Origin: an uncultured Opitutia bacterium
GTDB taxonomy: Bacteria; Verrucomicrobiota; Verrucomicrobiia; Opitutales; Opitutaceae
Assembly (NCBI GenBank): GCA_903855985.1
Contig: CAIOAO010000074.1
Coordinates: 186,001 to 250,000, forward strand
Direction: 5' to 3'
DNA length: 64,000 nucleotides
In this document: positions 21,608 to 31,849 of the stretch, in pieces
Layout: the number at the start of each line of letters is the position of its first letter
Numbering within the stretch: position 1 is the stretch's first letter
Notes under the pieces: generated by a model
What the model saw: the letters and a program-made list of their open reading frames with translations, nothing else
Database searches by the model: none
Told to the model about the DNA's origin: nothing
Program-made: the position numbers and the translations under genes

Positions 21608-22297
21608 CTACATGAGTCGCGACGCGGGAATCTGCGCGTAAAACTCCCGGGCCCTGGCCAGCAGTTGCGCCGGGGTGGAATGGTTTTCGTCCACAACGGC
21701 GGCGCCGATGATCCGCACCGCCAGAGCCGGCCGGTGCAGGGTGGTCCAGGTGAGGAACTGCTCCATTTCACTGCTGGTGCCGTGGCCGCAGCCGAAAACG
21801 AGGATTTTTCCCGACTCGCCCAGGGCCGTGGCGACGGACCCGAAGAAGCCGGCGGGGTCGGATTTTTGCTGGCCGCGGGAAAGCTCCAGCGAAGCCCGGG
21901 TCTGCAGGGAATGGCCGTGGGCCGAGTGGGGCTGGATTTTCTGGGGTACGGCCCCGCGCAGCTCGGACTGGTAGAGACGGGCCTCGTGATGGTCGATCAC
22001 CACCAGCCAGTGCGCGCCGCGATCCGCCGTCGCGGCCGCTTCGGAGCGTGCGAGGAAATGGCGCAGCTCCATGAGCAAAGCCGGCTCGCCGACCTCCTTG
22101 GTGTGCGGCGTATGCAACGTCAGGGTGTGGCCGTTGCGGGAGACCTTCAGGTGGCCGTTGGTCGCCTCGGTCACCTGGCCAAGCTCACCCAGCAAGGCGC
22201 GGACATCGCGCCAGGCGAGGTTATGCACCGCCGGATGGCGGAAAATTGCCTCATAGGTGCGGCGGTGGGAGCCAGTGAGGGAAGCGGTGGAATTCAT
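21608..22297 (-). CDS. HicA-like domain fused to eRF1/'translational machinery protein'-like domain
   Basis: 229 aa. Residues 10-84 (HRRTYEAIFRHPAV, AWRDVRALLGELG, TLHTPHTKEV, ELRHFLAR) follow a bacterial group annotated as HicA-like, a double-stranded RNA-binding fold used by mRNA-interferase toxins. Residues 94-222 (WLVVIDHHEARLYQ, HSLQTRA, GKILVFGCGHGTSSEM, ARAREFY) follow proteins annotated as 'translational machinery protein', an eRF1/Pelota C-terminal-like fold. The fusion suggests RNA or ribosome binding; activity is inference. HicA's catalytic GSH is replaced by NGH (47-49). No HicB antitoxin is adjacent. Start ATG 22297 starts the conserved region; the longer open frame upstream is antisense noise. 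Confidence 0.65.
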   Translation of the reverse strand: MNSTASLTGSHRRTYEAIFRHPAVHNLAWRDVRALLGELGQVTEATNGHLKVSRNGHTLTLHTPHTKEVGEPALLMELRHFLARSEAAATADRGAHWLVVIDHHEARLYQSELRGAVPQKIQPHSAHGHSLQTRASLELSRGQQKSDPAGFFGSVATALGESGKILVFGCGHGTSSEMEQFLTWTTLHRPALAVRIIGAAVVDENHSTPAQLLARAREFYAQIPASRLM

Positions 22298-22477
22298 GGC
22301 CGGTGAAAAATTCGACGGTATCCGGGGTGCGCGTATTTTGTTCCCGAAAAGCATTGTAACCGCTTGGTTGGCCGGACGCTGGGCATTTTTTGCCCATTGC
22401 GTCGCGCCGATTGCACGGGACCGGCGACGATTTTTACAGGTTGCCGGATAAGGTTTTGCGGCTACGGGTGTGCGTCC

Positions 22478-23383
22478 GTGACCACTCCCGAAGACCGTTC
22501 CAAGCGCAGTCGCGCCCTGGTCGAGCAGCTCCAGCGCTCGGACATTTTTCGCGACTACCAGAAGGCCTTCCAGGAGGCGACGGAGCTGCCGTTCAGTCTC
22601 CGGGCGATCGAGGCCTTCAATTTGCCGCATACGGGTGACGCCAAGGGAAACCCCTTTTGCGCCCTGATGGCGCGGTCGAACCATTCCTGCTCCGCCTGCC
22701 TGCAGCTGCAGCGCAAGGTCGAGGAGGAAGCGCAGATGGAGCCGAAGACCCTGAAATGTTTCGCCGGCCTCTGCGATTCCGCCGTGCCGGTGCGGGTGGG
22801 GGAAAACCTCGTGGCCTTCCTCCAGACCGGCCAGATCCTCCTGCACAAGCCGAACCAGCGGGAATTCAAGAAAACCACCCGGGCGCTGATCAATTACGGG
22901 GTGCAGACCGACCTCAAGCGGCTGGAGGAGGCGTATTTCCAGACCCGCGTGCTGACGAAGAGACAATACGAGGCCGTGATCCGGCTGCTCAGCATCTTTG
23001 CCCAGCATCTCTCGATGCTCAGCAACCAGCTCATGGTGTCGGCCGAGCAGGTGGATTCGCCGATGGTGACGCGGGCCAAGCTTTTCATCACCGAGCACCA
23101 GGGCGAGGAGGTCTCGCTGAAGCAGGTGGCGTCCGCGGTGAACACGAGCGCGTTTTACTTCTGCAAGATGTTCAAGCAGGCGACCGGCCTGACGTTCACG
23201 GAGTACCTGGCGCGCACCCGCATTGAGAAGGTGAAAAACCTCCTGCTCAACCCGCACAAGCGCATCAGCGAGGTCGCGTACGAGACGGGCTTCCAGTCGC
23301 TGTCACAGTTTAACCGGGTGTTCCGGCGCGTCACCGGCGAGGCACCGACGGCGTGGCGGGCCAAGCTGCCGCAGACGGCCTAG
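22478..23383 (+). CDS. PocR-domain AraC-family regulator
   Basis: 301 aa from GTG 22478; the open frame extends upstream to 22364 but that part is not protein-like. The N-terminal half is a PocR sensor domain, including CSACLQLQRKVEEEA, KCFAGLCDSAVPV and LVAFLQTGQI, with four clustered Cys. The C-terminal 100 residues are the AraC double helix-turn-helix, with VSLKQVASAVNTSAFYFCKM, RISEVAYETGFQSLSQFNRV and ending in TGEAPTAWR. It is divergent from the HicA/eRF1-like fusion gene. It overlaps the end of ccoI by 4 nt (CTAG), convergent. Confidence 0.9.
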   Translation: MTTPEDRSKRSRALVEQLQRSDIFRDYQKAFQEATELPFSLRAIEAFNLPHTGDAKGNPFCALMARSNHSCSACLQLQRKVEEEAQMEPKTLKCFAGLCDSAVPVRVGENLVAFLQTGQILLHKPNQREFKKTTRALINYGVQTDLKRLEEAYFQTRVLTKRQYEAVIRLLSIFAQHLSMLSNQLMVSAEQVDSPMVTRAKLFITEHQGEEVSLKQVASAVNTSAFYFCKMFKQATGLTFTEYLARTRIEKVKNLLLNPHKRISEVAYETGFQSLSQFNRVFRRVTGEAPTAWRAKLPQTA

Positions 23384-25791
23384 GTCCGGAAGGCGCGCCG
23401 CATCCCGCCCGTCACGAGGGCGAGGGTCACCAGCGAGTTCAGCGGCATGAGGATGGCCGCAAGGAGCGGGTTCATGCGGCCGGCCACCGCCAGCCCGACG
23501 GCGAGCACGTTGTAGACGATGGAAAATACGAGGACGGTCCGCTGGGTGCGGCGGCGCACGGCGTTGACGTCGAACAGGGCGCGCAGGCCGCCAATGCCGC
23601 GGCCGAGATAATAGAAGTCCGCCTTTTGTGCGAGGTGGCCGCGGTGGATCACCGGTGTGCCGCGGCAGAGCGCCTGGTCGAAGGCGAGGCTGTCATTTGC
23701 GCCATCGCCGAGCATCAGCGACTCGCCGGCGCCGTGCCGCGTGAGCCAGTCGGCCTTGCCCTGGGGCGTGAGTTCCCCGAGCGCATGCGCCGGCGGCAGG
23801 CCCAGCTCGGTGGCCAGCGTCGCCACCTTGGCGTGGTGATCGCCGCTCAGGATATAGGTGGTGTAGCCGAGTCGGCCCAGCTCCGCGAGTTCCGCCCGCG
23901 CGTCCGGCCGGGCTGTGTCCGCAAAGACAAAAAACGCGAGCGTGACGCCATCGCAGCAGAAGCACGTCCCGGTCGCCTCGACCGTGAAGGGCAGGGTCGT
24001 GAGGTTAGGATCCTGGGCGAACCCGGCCCAACCCGGCCGGCCCAGCTGCCAGCGGTGGCCGGCGGCATTCAGCGTCACACCCTGGCCCACCGTTTCCTCC
24101 ACCATTCCAGCCAGGGCCTCGCCGGCGCCCTGGCCCAGCAGGTTTTCGTACAGGCACTGGCTGATGGGATGGGGATTGTCGCGTACCAGCGCGAGCAGCG
24201 CGGCCCGCGCGATGGGATCCAGGCCGGGCAACGCCCCCGGGTTTTGCAGCACGGGCGTCTCCAGCGTGAGCGTCCCGGTCTTGTCGAAAACGATCTGCCG
24301 CACGCGTGCCAGGCGCGGCCAGAGTTCGGCGTGGCGCACGAACACGCTGCGCCGCCGCAGGGCCACGGTCGCCATTTCCTCGGAGAGTGGATAAGCCAGC
24401 CCGATGGCGCACGGGCAGGAAACGACCAGCACGGCGACGACCACGGAACCGGTGCGCAGGGCGTCCCCGGTCAGCAGCCACCAGCCCAGGCCCGAGAGCA
24501 CGGCGACGCCGAGGATGCCGATGAGGTAGCCGCGGATGATTTTTTCCAGTCCCGCCGGTTGCGCGCCGGTGCGCGTCACGGGGACGAGCAACTGCGCGAG
24601 CAGCGAGTCGCGCCACGGCTGGAGCGCCGTGAGCCGAGCCTCGGCCCGGCTGACATTGAGCGCGCCGGAAGGCACCCGCTGCCCCGGCTGGAATACCCGG
24701 GGGCCGGCTTCGCCGTTGATGGAGGCGAGCGAGAACGCGGTCGCCGCGGACTCGAGCCGGGAGTCGACGGGGACGGTCTGGCCGGCTGCGGAAAAATATC
24801 CCTGGTCCGGGGCGAGCTGCTCGGGCGGCACGGCCCCGCCGGCGACGAGGCGCACCGAGGGCGGCTTGGGCTGCTCGTGCAGCAGCTGGCGCTGGTTGCG
24901 CTCGATCGCGGCCACCTGGGCCCAGCGCCCGGTGAGCATCAGCAGCGTGAACCCGGAGACGAAATCGAAGTAGATGTACTCCTCGCGGCCGGCGAACCAC
25001 CCGTAGAGCGAACCGAGGTAGGCGCCGGCGATGCCGAGCGCGATGGGCAGGTCAATGTGGATCGCCCCCGCGCGGATGGCCCGCACGGCGCGGTTGAAAA
25101 AATAACCGCCGCCCACCAGCACGCTCAGCGTGCCGAAGACGAGGGACAGCGTCCCGAACAGCCCGGCATACGTGAAGGTCCGCTCCATCCCGAAATACAC
25201 CGGCAGCGTGAACAGCATGACATTCATCGCGAGGGCGGTGCACAGGCCGATGCGCCGGACGAGCCCGCGGGATTCCGACTCCACCGGCCGCTCGCCGGCC
25301 GGGCCCACGAGGTAGCCGAAGGACTGCAGTTTCCGGCCGAGGTCGGCGGCGGAAAATTCCGCCGGGATCCAGCGCACGCGCATCTGCCCCAGCTGGGCGT
25401 TGGCCTCGATGTCGCGGGCGCCCGGCTGGCGGGAAAAGATCCGCTCAATCAGCCAGACGCAGCCGGCGCAGGAGATGCCCTGGACGTCGAGGGTGAGCTC
25501 CGGCGGCCGGCCGGCCGCCGCCGCCTCGGCGGCCTGCTGCGCGGTATCGAGCCAGGTGAAATCGCGCGGCTGGAAGACGGCGGCATCGGCCGGGGCGGTG
25601 ACCTCGTCCTTGAGCTGATAGTAGCCGGCGAGCCCGTGTTCCTGCACCAGGCGGAACACATAGGAGCAGCCGGCGCAGCAAAAGTCGGATACCGGCTCGC
25701 GGCCTGCGGTCAGTACCGCCCCGCAATGCCGGCACGCGCGGCGGGCCGGGGCGGGGGGAGGGACCGGGGCGAGGGCGGCGGCGGTGCTCAT
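23380..25791 (-). CDS. ccoI: Heavy-metal P-type ATPase of cbb3 oxidase assembly
   Basis: 803 aa. The N-terminus has a CRHCG...FCCAGC cysteine cluster typical of CcoI/FixI, then an HMA metal-binding domain with ISCAGCVW. The membrane CPC motif is at 459-461 (SCPCAIGLAYP), the phosphorylated Asp503 is in FDKTGTLTLE, and the hinge GDGANDS is complete. It exports copper to the periplasm for assembly of the CuB centre. It is last in the cbb3 operon, 1 bp after the SafE gene. Confidence 0.93.
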   Translation of the reverse strand: MSTAAALAPVPPPAPARRACRHCGAVLTAGREPVSDFCCAGCSYVFRLVQEHGLAGYYQLKDEVTAPADAAVFQPRDFTWLDTAQQAAEAAAAGRPPELTLDVQGISCAGCVWLIERIFSRQPGARDIEANAQLGQMRVRWIPAEFSAADLGRKLQSFGYLVGPAGERPVESESRGLVRRIGLCTALAMNVMLFTLPVYFGMERTFTYAGLFGTLSLVFGTLSVLVGGGYFFNRAVRAIRAGAIHIDLPIALGIAGAYLGSLYGWFAGREEYIYFDFVSGFTLLMLTGRWAQVAAIERNQRQLLHEQPKPPSVRLVAGGAVPPEQLAPDQGYFSAAGQTVPVDSRLESAATAFSLASINGEAGPRVFQPGQRVPSGALNVSRAEARLTALQPWRDSLLAQLLVPVTRTGAQPAGLEKIIRGYLIGILGVAVLSGLGWWLLTGDALRTGSVVVAVLVVSCPCAIGLAYPLSEEMATVALRRRSVFVRHAELWPRLARVRQIVFDKTGTLTLETPVLQNPGALPGLDPIARAALLALVRDNPHPISQCLYENLLGQGAGEALAGMVEETVGQGVTLNAAGHRWQLGRPGWAGFAQDPNLTTLPFTVEATGTCFCCDGVTLAFFVFADTARPDARAELAELGRLGYTTYILSGDHHAKVATLATELGLPPAHALGELTPQGKADWLTRHGAGESLMLGDGANDSLAFDQALCRGTPVIHRGHLAQKADFYYLGRGIGGLRALFDVNAVRRRTQRTVLVFSIVYNVLAVGLAVAGRMNPLLAAILMPLNSLVTLALVTGGMRRAFRT

Positions 25792-25792
25792 G

Positions 25793-26488
25793 TCAGAAGC
25801 AGATCAGGGTGGAGGGATCCGGCCCGGCGAAACCCAGCGTGGCGCGAAGGCGCCAGCTGATGACCAGGGCGATCACGAGCGCCAGGCCGAGCCGCAGGCG
25901 GCCGAGCCAGAGGGGATTGAGGCGGGCGCGGATCCAGGCGGACTGGGATTGCGCAAGCCACAGCAGCGGCACGGTGCCGAGACCGAAAGCCAGCATGAAC
26001 TCCGCGCCGCGGAGGGCCGAGCCGGACAGCAGGGCGAGGGTGAGAAGAAAATACAGCGGCCCGCACGGCAGCAGCGGCGTGGCCAGCCCGAGGGCGGCGG
26101 CGGCCTGCACGCGCGGCCGGCCGCGGATCCAGCGGCTGATCTGCAGGGAAAACCGGCCGAGGGCGGCGGGCTTGGGGACAAAGCGATCCCACTGGAACGC
26201 CATCGCGGCGAAATAGAACACCAGCACCCACGGCAGCCAGCGCAGGGCGGAGCCGGTCACCCAGGTGAGCGGCATGCGGCCGAGGCCGCCGGCGACGGCG
26301 CCGAGCACCATGTAGCCGGTGAGCCGCGTAACGTGGTAGACCGTGCTGACGGTCTGGGGATCGGAGCGGTCGTTCTGGGCCGGCATGAGCGCGCAGGCCA
26401 GCGGACCACACATGCCGGCGCAGTGCAGGCTGGTGATGAGGCCGGCCACGAGGGCGGTGGCGGGGGAATTGACGGCGGCGAGTTCCAT
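25793..26488 (-). CDS. Sulfite exporter TauE/SafE (CcoH-locus type) membrane protein
   Basis: 231 aa with about six transmembrane helices. The N-terminal LVAGLITSLHCAGMCGPLA with its paired Cys, and the ATPLLPCGPLYF segment, are the hallmarks of the SafE-type protein found beside ccoI/ccoG in many cbb3 operons, thought to help copper delivery. Start ATG 26488 was chosen because the conserved first helix follows; the longer open frame (to 26596) has unrelated composition. One base separates it from ccoI. Confidence 0.88.
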   Translation of the reverse strand: MELAAVNSPATALVAGLITSLHCAGMCGPLACALMPAQNDRSDPQTVSTVYHVTRLTGYMVLGAVAGGLGRMPLTWVTGSALRWLPWVLVFYFAAMAFQWDRFVPKPAALGRFSLQISRWIRGRPRVQAAAALGLATPLLPCGPLYFLLTLALLSGSALRGAEFMLAFGLGTVPLLWLAQSQSAWIRARLNPLWLGRLRLGLALVIALVISWRLRATLGFAGPDPSTLICF

Positions 26489-26489
26489 G

Positions 26490-26637
26490 TCAGCGGCGCG
26501 GCGCGGTGGCGAGCGGGACCTCCTCCACGGGGTGGTGGGAGGCGACGATGAACCAGGCGGTCCACGCCGCCAGTTGCAACACGAAGGCCGCGACAAACAC
26601 CAGCCACAGGTTACTCCGGCCGGGCGGCGGGGAGTTC

Positions 26638-26654
<17 letters not shown>
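26490..26654 (-). CDS. 54-aa single-TM protein in the FixH position of the cbb3 operon
   Basis: It has one transmembrane helix (LWLVFVAAFVLQLAAWTAWF) between a Pro-rich N-terminus and a short tail. It overlaps the end of ccoG by 17 nt and ends 1 bp before the SafE gene, so it is embedded in the operon and translationally coupled. FixH normally sits here but is about 150 aa; only an N-terminal helix equivalent is present. It may be a reduced FixH or an unrelated small subunit. Confidence 0.75.
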
Positions 26655-28071
<1,417 letters not shown>

Positions 28072-28074
28072 GCT

Positions 28075-28659
28075 TCATTTCGGCGGGGGCGGAACCCACG
28101 CGGCCTGAACCTCGATGGGTTCGCCTTCCTGGTGGTGGCTGAGAATGTAGGCCACCGTCTCGGAAATTTTCTTCGGGCCCAGCACGGGGCCCCACGGCGG
28201 CATGCCCTTGGCGAGCACGCCTTGGGTGACCGTGGCGTAGATTTCGGTCGGACGCCCGCCATGGATCCACAGGCGGTCCACGAGGTTGGGTCCGATCATG
28301 CCGGTCAGCTCCTTGGTATGGCAGCTGACGCAGGTGGTTTCAAAGGTGGCGCGGCCGGCGTCCACAAAGACCGGGTTGCGGCTCATCTTCCAGAGGCTGG
28401 CGTCGTCCAGCACCGGGGCGTTGGCCAGCCGGGTGGCCTCGATGACGGCGAGCTCCTGTTCCACGATTTGCGCGTTGGTGTGCCCAATGTGGGCGCGCTC
28501 ATAGTAAAACCAGTAGCCGGCCCAGAAGATGATCGAGCCGTAGAGCGTGATCAGCCACCAGTTGGGCAGGCGCTTGTCGTATTCCTGGATGCCGTCGAAC
28601 GAATGCGGCCGGAGCGGATCGTTCTCGTCAGGCAGGGGCGGTTTAGGCGTGGGGGTCAT
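28075..28659 (-). CDS. ccoP: cbb3-type cytochrome c oxidase subunit III, monohaem CcoP
   Basis: 194 aa. An N-terminal helix (residues 33-53) anchors one periplasmic cytochrome c domain with CVSCH (Cys110, Cys113, His114) and axial-Met candidates in GMPPWG. Typical CcoP is about 300 aa and binds two haems c. Here only one CXXCH is present, so the second domain is missing or was never gained. It overlaps the ccoQ-like gene by 17 nt. Confidence 0.92.
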   Translation of the reverse strand: MTPTPKPPLPDENDPLRPHSFDGIQEYDKRLPNWWLITLYGSIIFWAGYWFYYERAHIGHTNAQIVEQELAVIEATRLANAPVLDDASLWKMSRNPVFVDAGRATFETTCVSCHTKELTGMIGPNLVDRLWIHGGRPTEIYATVTQGVLAKGMPPWGPVLGPKKISETVAYILSHHQEGEPIEVQAAWVPPPPK

Positions 28660-28828
28660 GGCGTTCGTTGGCGTCGGTGGTGAAGGGCAGTTGGGCGAAT
28701 TTCTCGACCTCGGTCCGCGGCATGCGCAGGGCGCGCCACGTGATGGTCAGGAAGATCGTCGCGGCCGTGACAAAGGCCGTGATGACGTACCAGACGGAGG
28801 AATCCTCCAGGATAAGGCGTTTGAACAT
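28643..28828 (-). CDS. ccoQ: CcoQ-like small cbb3 oxidase subunit
   Basis: 61 aa with one transmembrane helix (VWYVITAFVTAATIFLTITW) and a polar C-terminus. Its place between ccoNO and ccoP is that of CcoQ, which stabilises the oxidase. Sequence similarity alone would be too weak to name it. It starts 8 bp after ccoNO and overlaps ccoP. Confidence 0.8.
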   Translation of the reverse strand: MFKRLILEDSSVWYVITAFVTAATIFLTITWRALRMPRTEVEKFAQLPFTTDANERHDPHA

Positions 28829-28836
28829 GGCGAGGG

Positions 28837-31143
28837 TCAGCGGGGGGCGGACTTGGTGATGACGGGCAGGGACTTGCCGAGCGTCTGCAGGTAGGAGATC
28901 AGGGCCACGATCTCCTTGTCGGAGTCGACGTAGGCGCCGGCGGTCCGGAGGTCCTTGGCGATGCCCTTGGCCTGTTCATCCATGGAGTCGAAGATCTGCT
29001 GCGCGGTGAGCGGGCCATACGGCACGCCGAGCATGCGCTGGACCTTGATCTTCGCGGGCAGCACCGACGCGTTGTAGCTGTGGTTCAGCAGCCACGGGTA
29101 GGTGGGCATGTTGGAGCCGGGCGAGATCGCGCGCGGATCCTCCATGTGACGCAGGTGCCAGACATTGGGGTACTTGACGCCCACGCGGGCGAGGTCGGGG
29201 CCGGTGCGCTTCGAGCCCCATTGGAAGGGGTGGTCGTAGATCGACTCGCCGAGGCGCGAGTAATCGCCGTAGCGCAGGATGTCCGGCACCAGGGTGCGGA
29301 TCATCTGCGAGTGGCAGAGGTAGCAACCCTCGCGAATATAGATATCGCGGCCCGCCAGTTCGAGCGGCGTGTAGGGCGTCTGGATGCGGTCCTCGACGTT
29401 CTTCGCCTTCTGCACGAGGACGGTCGGGATGATCTGGATCAACCCGCCGGCAACGACAGCAAAGAAGACCAGCAAGGTGAACGGCAGGGCGTTGAGCAGC
29501 AGTTTCTCGTACCAGCCGCCCCAGGCTTTGCTCCGGGACGGGACGAGGGCGAAGGCGGCGATCAGGCAGGCGACGGCGCCGACGATGCCGGCGGTGCTGA
29601 CGAGGTCGGTGCCGAACATCCACATCGAGCCGAAGCCCACGGCGAGGAACCAGAAGACGGTCGGCGCGCTGAAGAACGTCCCGGCCAGGCTGAGCTTGGC
29701 GTCCGGCGCGGGCGCCTCGTCGTAAACCTCGATGGTGCCGTTGACCGGCGCCGCGCCCTTCACGGTGCGGTAGAAGTTGTAGACGAGGAGGAACCAGCCG
29801 GCGAGGTAGAGCCCGCCGCCGATGACCCGCATCAACATCATCGGCCGGATGGTGTTGAGGGTGTCGAGGAAGTTGGGGTAGGCGAGGACGGTGCCGTGCT
29901 CGGTGGTGGCGTTGAGCATCAGGCCCTGCGTGATGCCGCTGGTCCACATGGCGGCGACGTAGAGGAGGATGCCGACGGTCCCGATCCAGAAGTGGAGGTT
30001 GGCCAGGGCGGTCGAGTACAGCGGCTTGTTCCAGAGGCGCGGGAGCAGCCAGTAGATCATGCCGGCGGCCATGAAGCCGTTCCAGCCGAGGGTGCCGGCG
30101 TGGACGTGGCCGATGATCCAGTCGGTGTAATGCGCGAGGGCGTTGACCGACTTGATGGACAGGAGCGGGCCCTCGAAGGTCGACATGCCGTAGAACGTGA
30201 CGGCGGCGGCGTAGAACTTGAGGACGGGGTCGGTGCGCAGCTTGTGCCAGGCGCCGCGGAGGGTGAGCAGGCCGTTGAGCATGCCGCCCCACGACGGGGC
30301 CCAGAGCATGAGGGAAAACGTCATGCCGAGGTTCTGCAGCCAGCCGGGCAGGGCGGTGTTAAGCAGATGGTGCGGGCCGGCCCAGATGTAGACGAACACG
30401 AGGGACCAGAAATGCACGACCGAGAGCCGGTAGCTGTACACCGGGCGTTCCGCCGCCTTCGGCAGGAAGTAGTACATGATGCCGAGGATCGGCGTGGTGA
30501 GGAAGAATGCCACGGCGTTGTGGCCGTACCACCACTGAACCAGCGCGTCCTGCACGCCGCTGAACACCGGGTAGCTGTGCAGCAGGCTGGTCGGGATCGA
30601 GAGGTGGTTGACGATGTAGAGCATCGCAATCGTCACGATGGTCGAGATGTAGAACCAGATCGCGACGTAGAGCGCGGGTTCGCGCCGGCGGGCGAGCGTC
30701 CAGAAGAAGTTGACCGCGAAGACGACCCAGATGAGCACCACCATCAGGTTGATGGGCCAGATCAGCTCGGCGTATTCCTTGCCGCGGGTGAGGCCGAGCG
30801 GGAGGGTGACAGCGGCGCAGACGATGATGAACTGCCAGCCCCAGAAATGCAGCGCAGAAAGGAAGTCGCTCGCGAGGCGGGCCTTCACCAGGCGCTGCGT
30901 CGAGTAGTACACGCCGGCGAACATCATGTTGCCGACGAAGGCGAAGATGACGGCGTTGGTGTGCAACGGGCGCAGGCGGCCGAACGTCAGCCACGGGGTG
31001 GCAAAATTCAGCTGCCAGAAGTTGAGTTGGGCCGCGATGAGGACACCCACCAGCATCCCGACCGCGCCCCAGATGACGGTGGCGAGGAGGAACTGGCGGA
31101 CGACGCGGTCGTTATATTCGATCGTGATTTTTTGGCCGGACAT
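28837..31143 (-). CDS. ccoNO: Fused cbb3 cytochrome c oxidase subunits I and II (CcoN-CcoO)
   Basis: 768 aa from ATG 31143. Residues 1 to about 480 are CcoN, with 12 or more transmembrane helices and haem/CuB histidine segments such as WWYGHNAVAFFLT, AGPHHLLNTALP and IGHVHAGTLGWNG. After a TM linker, the CcoO part carries one haem c site, CYLCH (Cys607, Cys610, His611), and the GPDLARVGVKYP block. Haem-copper reduction of O2 and haem c electron entry are therefore on one chain. The fusion is in frame with no stop. The open frame upstream of 31143 is not protein-like. Leader ATG preceded by CCCTTTCCCC. Confidence 0.96.
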   Translation of the reverse strand: MSGQKITIEYNDRVVRQFLLATVIWGAVGMLVGVLIAAQLNFWQLNFATPWLTFGRLRPLHTNAVIFAFVGNMMFAGVYYSTQRLVKARLASDFLSALHFWGWQFIIVCAAVTLPLGLTRGKEYAELIWPINLMVVLIWVVFAVNFFWTLARRREPALYVAIWFYISTIVTIAMLYIVNHLSIPTSLLHSYPVFSGVQDALVQWWYGHNAVAFFLTTPILGIMYYFLPKAAERPVYSYRLSVVHFWSLVFVYIWAGPHHLLNTALPGWLQNLGMTFSLMLWAPSWGGMLNGLLTLRGAWHKLRTDPVLKFYAAAVTFYGMSTFEGPLLSIKSVNALAHYTDWIIGHVHAGTLGWNGFMAAGMIYWLLPRLWNKPLYSTALANLHFWIGTVGILLYVAAMWTSGITQGLMLNATTEHGTVLAYPNFLDTLNTIRPMMLMRVIGGGLYLAGWFLLVYNFYRTVKGAAPVNGTIEVYDEAPAPDAKLSLAGTFFSAPTVFWFLAVGFGSMWMFGTDLVSTAGIVGAVACLIAAFALVPSRSKAWGGWYEKLLLNALPFTLLVFFAVVAGGLIQIIPTVLVQKAKNVEDRIQTPYTPLELAGRDIYIREGCYLCHSQMIRTLVPDILRYGDYSRLGESIYDHPFQWGSKRTGPDLARVGVKYPNVWHLRHMEDPRAISPGSNMPTYPWLLNHSYNASVLPAKIKVQRMLGVPYGPLTAQQIFDSMDEQAKGIAKDLRTAGAYVDSDKEIVALISYLQTLGKSLPVITKSAPR

Positions 31144-31154
31144 GGGGGAAAGGG

Positions 31155-31412
31155 TCAGGTGGAGGGGGTCGAGGTGGAGTTCGTCCGGCAGCCGCGGCAG
31201 GGCGCCTTGCGGCCGTTGCGGCAGGTGCAATCCTCGTCATGGCTGTGCCCCGCCAGGCGCGGGGTTTCCTCGGCCAGCGGCAGCAGGGATTCACGCTCCG
31301 CGTTGCTGAACCGGCGCGAATGCTCGCGGAGGAAGAAAACGACGAAGGTGAAGACGAGGCAGAGACTGACAGTGATGGTCAGCGGGATGACGGGCAGGGA
31401 CAGGTCGTTCAT
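31155..31412 (-). CDS. CcoS-like assembly protein with a cysteine-rich tail
   Basis: 85 aa. The N-terminal helix (VIPLTITVSLCLVFTFVVFF) followed by a charged segment is the CcoS pattern; CcoS is needed for copper insertion into cbb3 oxidase. Unlike ordinary CcoS, about 25 residues are added, with HSHDEDCTCRNGRKAPCRGC, a His/Cys-rich potential metal site. Its ATG overlaps the stop of the DUF2934 gene by 4 nt, and it is 11 bp upstream of ccoNO. Confidence 0.75.
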   Translation of the reverse strand: MNDLSLPVIPLTITVSLCLVFTFVVFFLREHSRRFSNAERESLLPLAEETPRLAGHSHDEDCTCRNGRKAPCRGCRTNSTSTPST

Positions 31413-31633
31413 GATTTGGGTTTGGCCGGGTCGAAGGGGACGGGGTGGGAGCCGCGCACGGCATGCCCGTGGGCATGGCCTTGACGGTGTTGGAGTAACT
31501 CTCTTGCAGCAAGCCAGTTATCGACTTCCACGCCCTCCAGACAACCGCCATCGATCCAGAGGTGATAAGCCTGCTTTTGGATCTCGGCCTCGGAGGGCTC
31601 GTGGGCGCGCGGGGGGGTGAGATGGGTTTTCAT
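31409..31633 (-). CDS. DUF2934 domain protein, first gene of the cbb3 operon
   Basis: 74 aa from ATG 31633. AEIQKQAYHLWIDGGCLEG and WLAARELL are the DUF2934 signature, a short domain of unknown function found in Gram-negative bacteria. The tail is His-rich (HRQGHAHGHAVRGSHP), which may bind metal. It is translationally coupled to the CcoS-like gene. The 216 bp upstream, shared with the end of the next operon, has no FNR-type TTGAT-N4-ATCAA site that I can see. Confidence 0.8.
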   Translation of the reverse strand: MKTHLTPPRAHEPSEAEIQKQAYHLWIDGGCLEGVEVDNWLAARELLQHRQGHAHGHAVRGSHPVPFDPAKPKS

Positions 31634-31849
31634 CGGAGCGCCGGGTTGAGTTGCGCACCATACTATCCGCCCTTGGCCGGACCGGCTGCGCGCGGGTTGC
31701 TGAGGGCTGCGCATTTATTGCCGTTTGGTACGAGGGTAAGGTATCCCCCGAGCAGATTTTTACCGCAAAGCGCGTTCGCATCGAGAAGGCCGCAACCTTG
31801 GCCAATCCGGGTTTTGCGGGCATGGCGTTCGCGGGCTTTTTCCGCCCCG

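Noticed and set aside
23353-25860. 835-codon plus-strand frame opposite ccoI
   Set aside because: No recognisable domain; composition (Gly, Arg, Glu, His) is that of an antisense shadow, while ccoI has every P-type ATPase motif.
29080-31620. 846-codon plus-strand frame opposite ccoNO
   Set aside because: Same antisense-composition effect; the transmembrane protein on the other strand is clearly real.
31634-31849. FNR-type operator before the cbb3 operon
   Set aside because: No TTGAT-N4-ATCAA or close variant is present in either direction.
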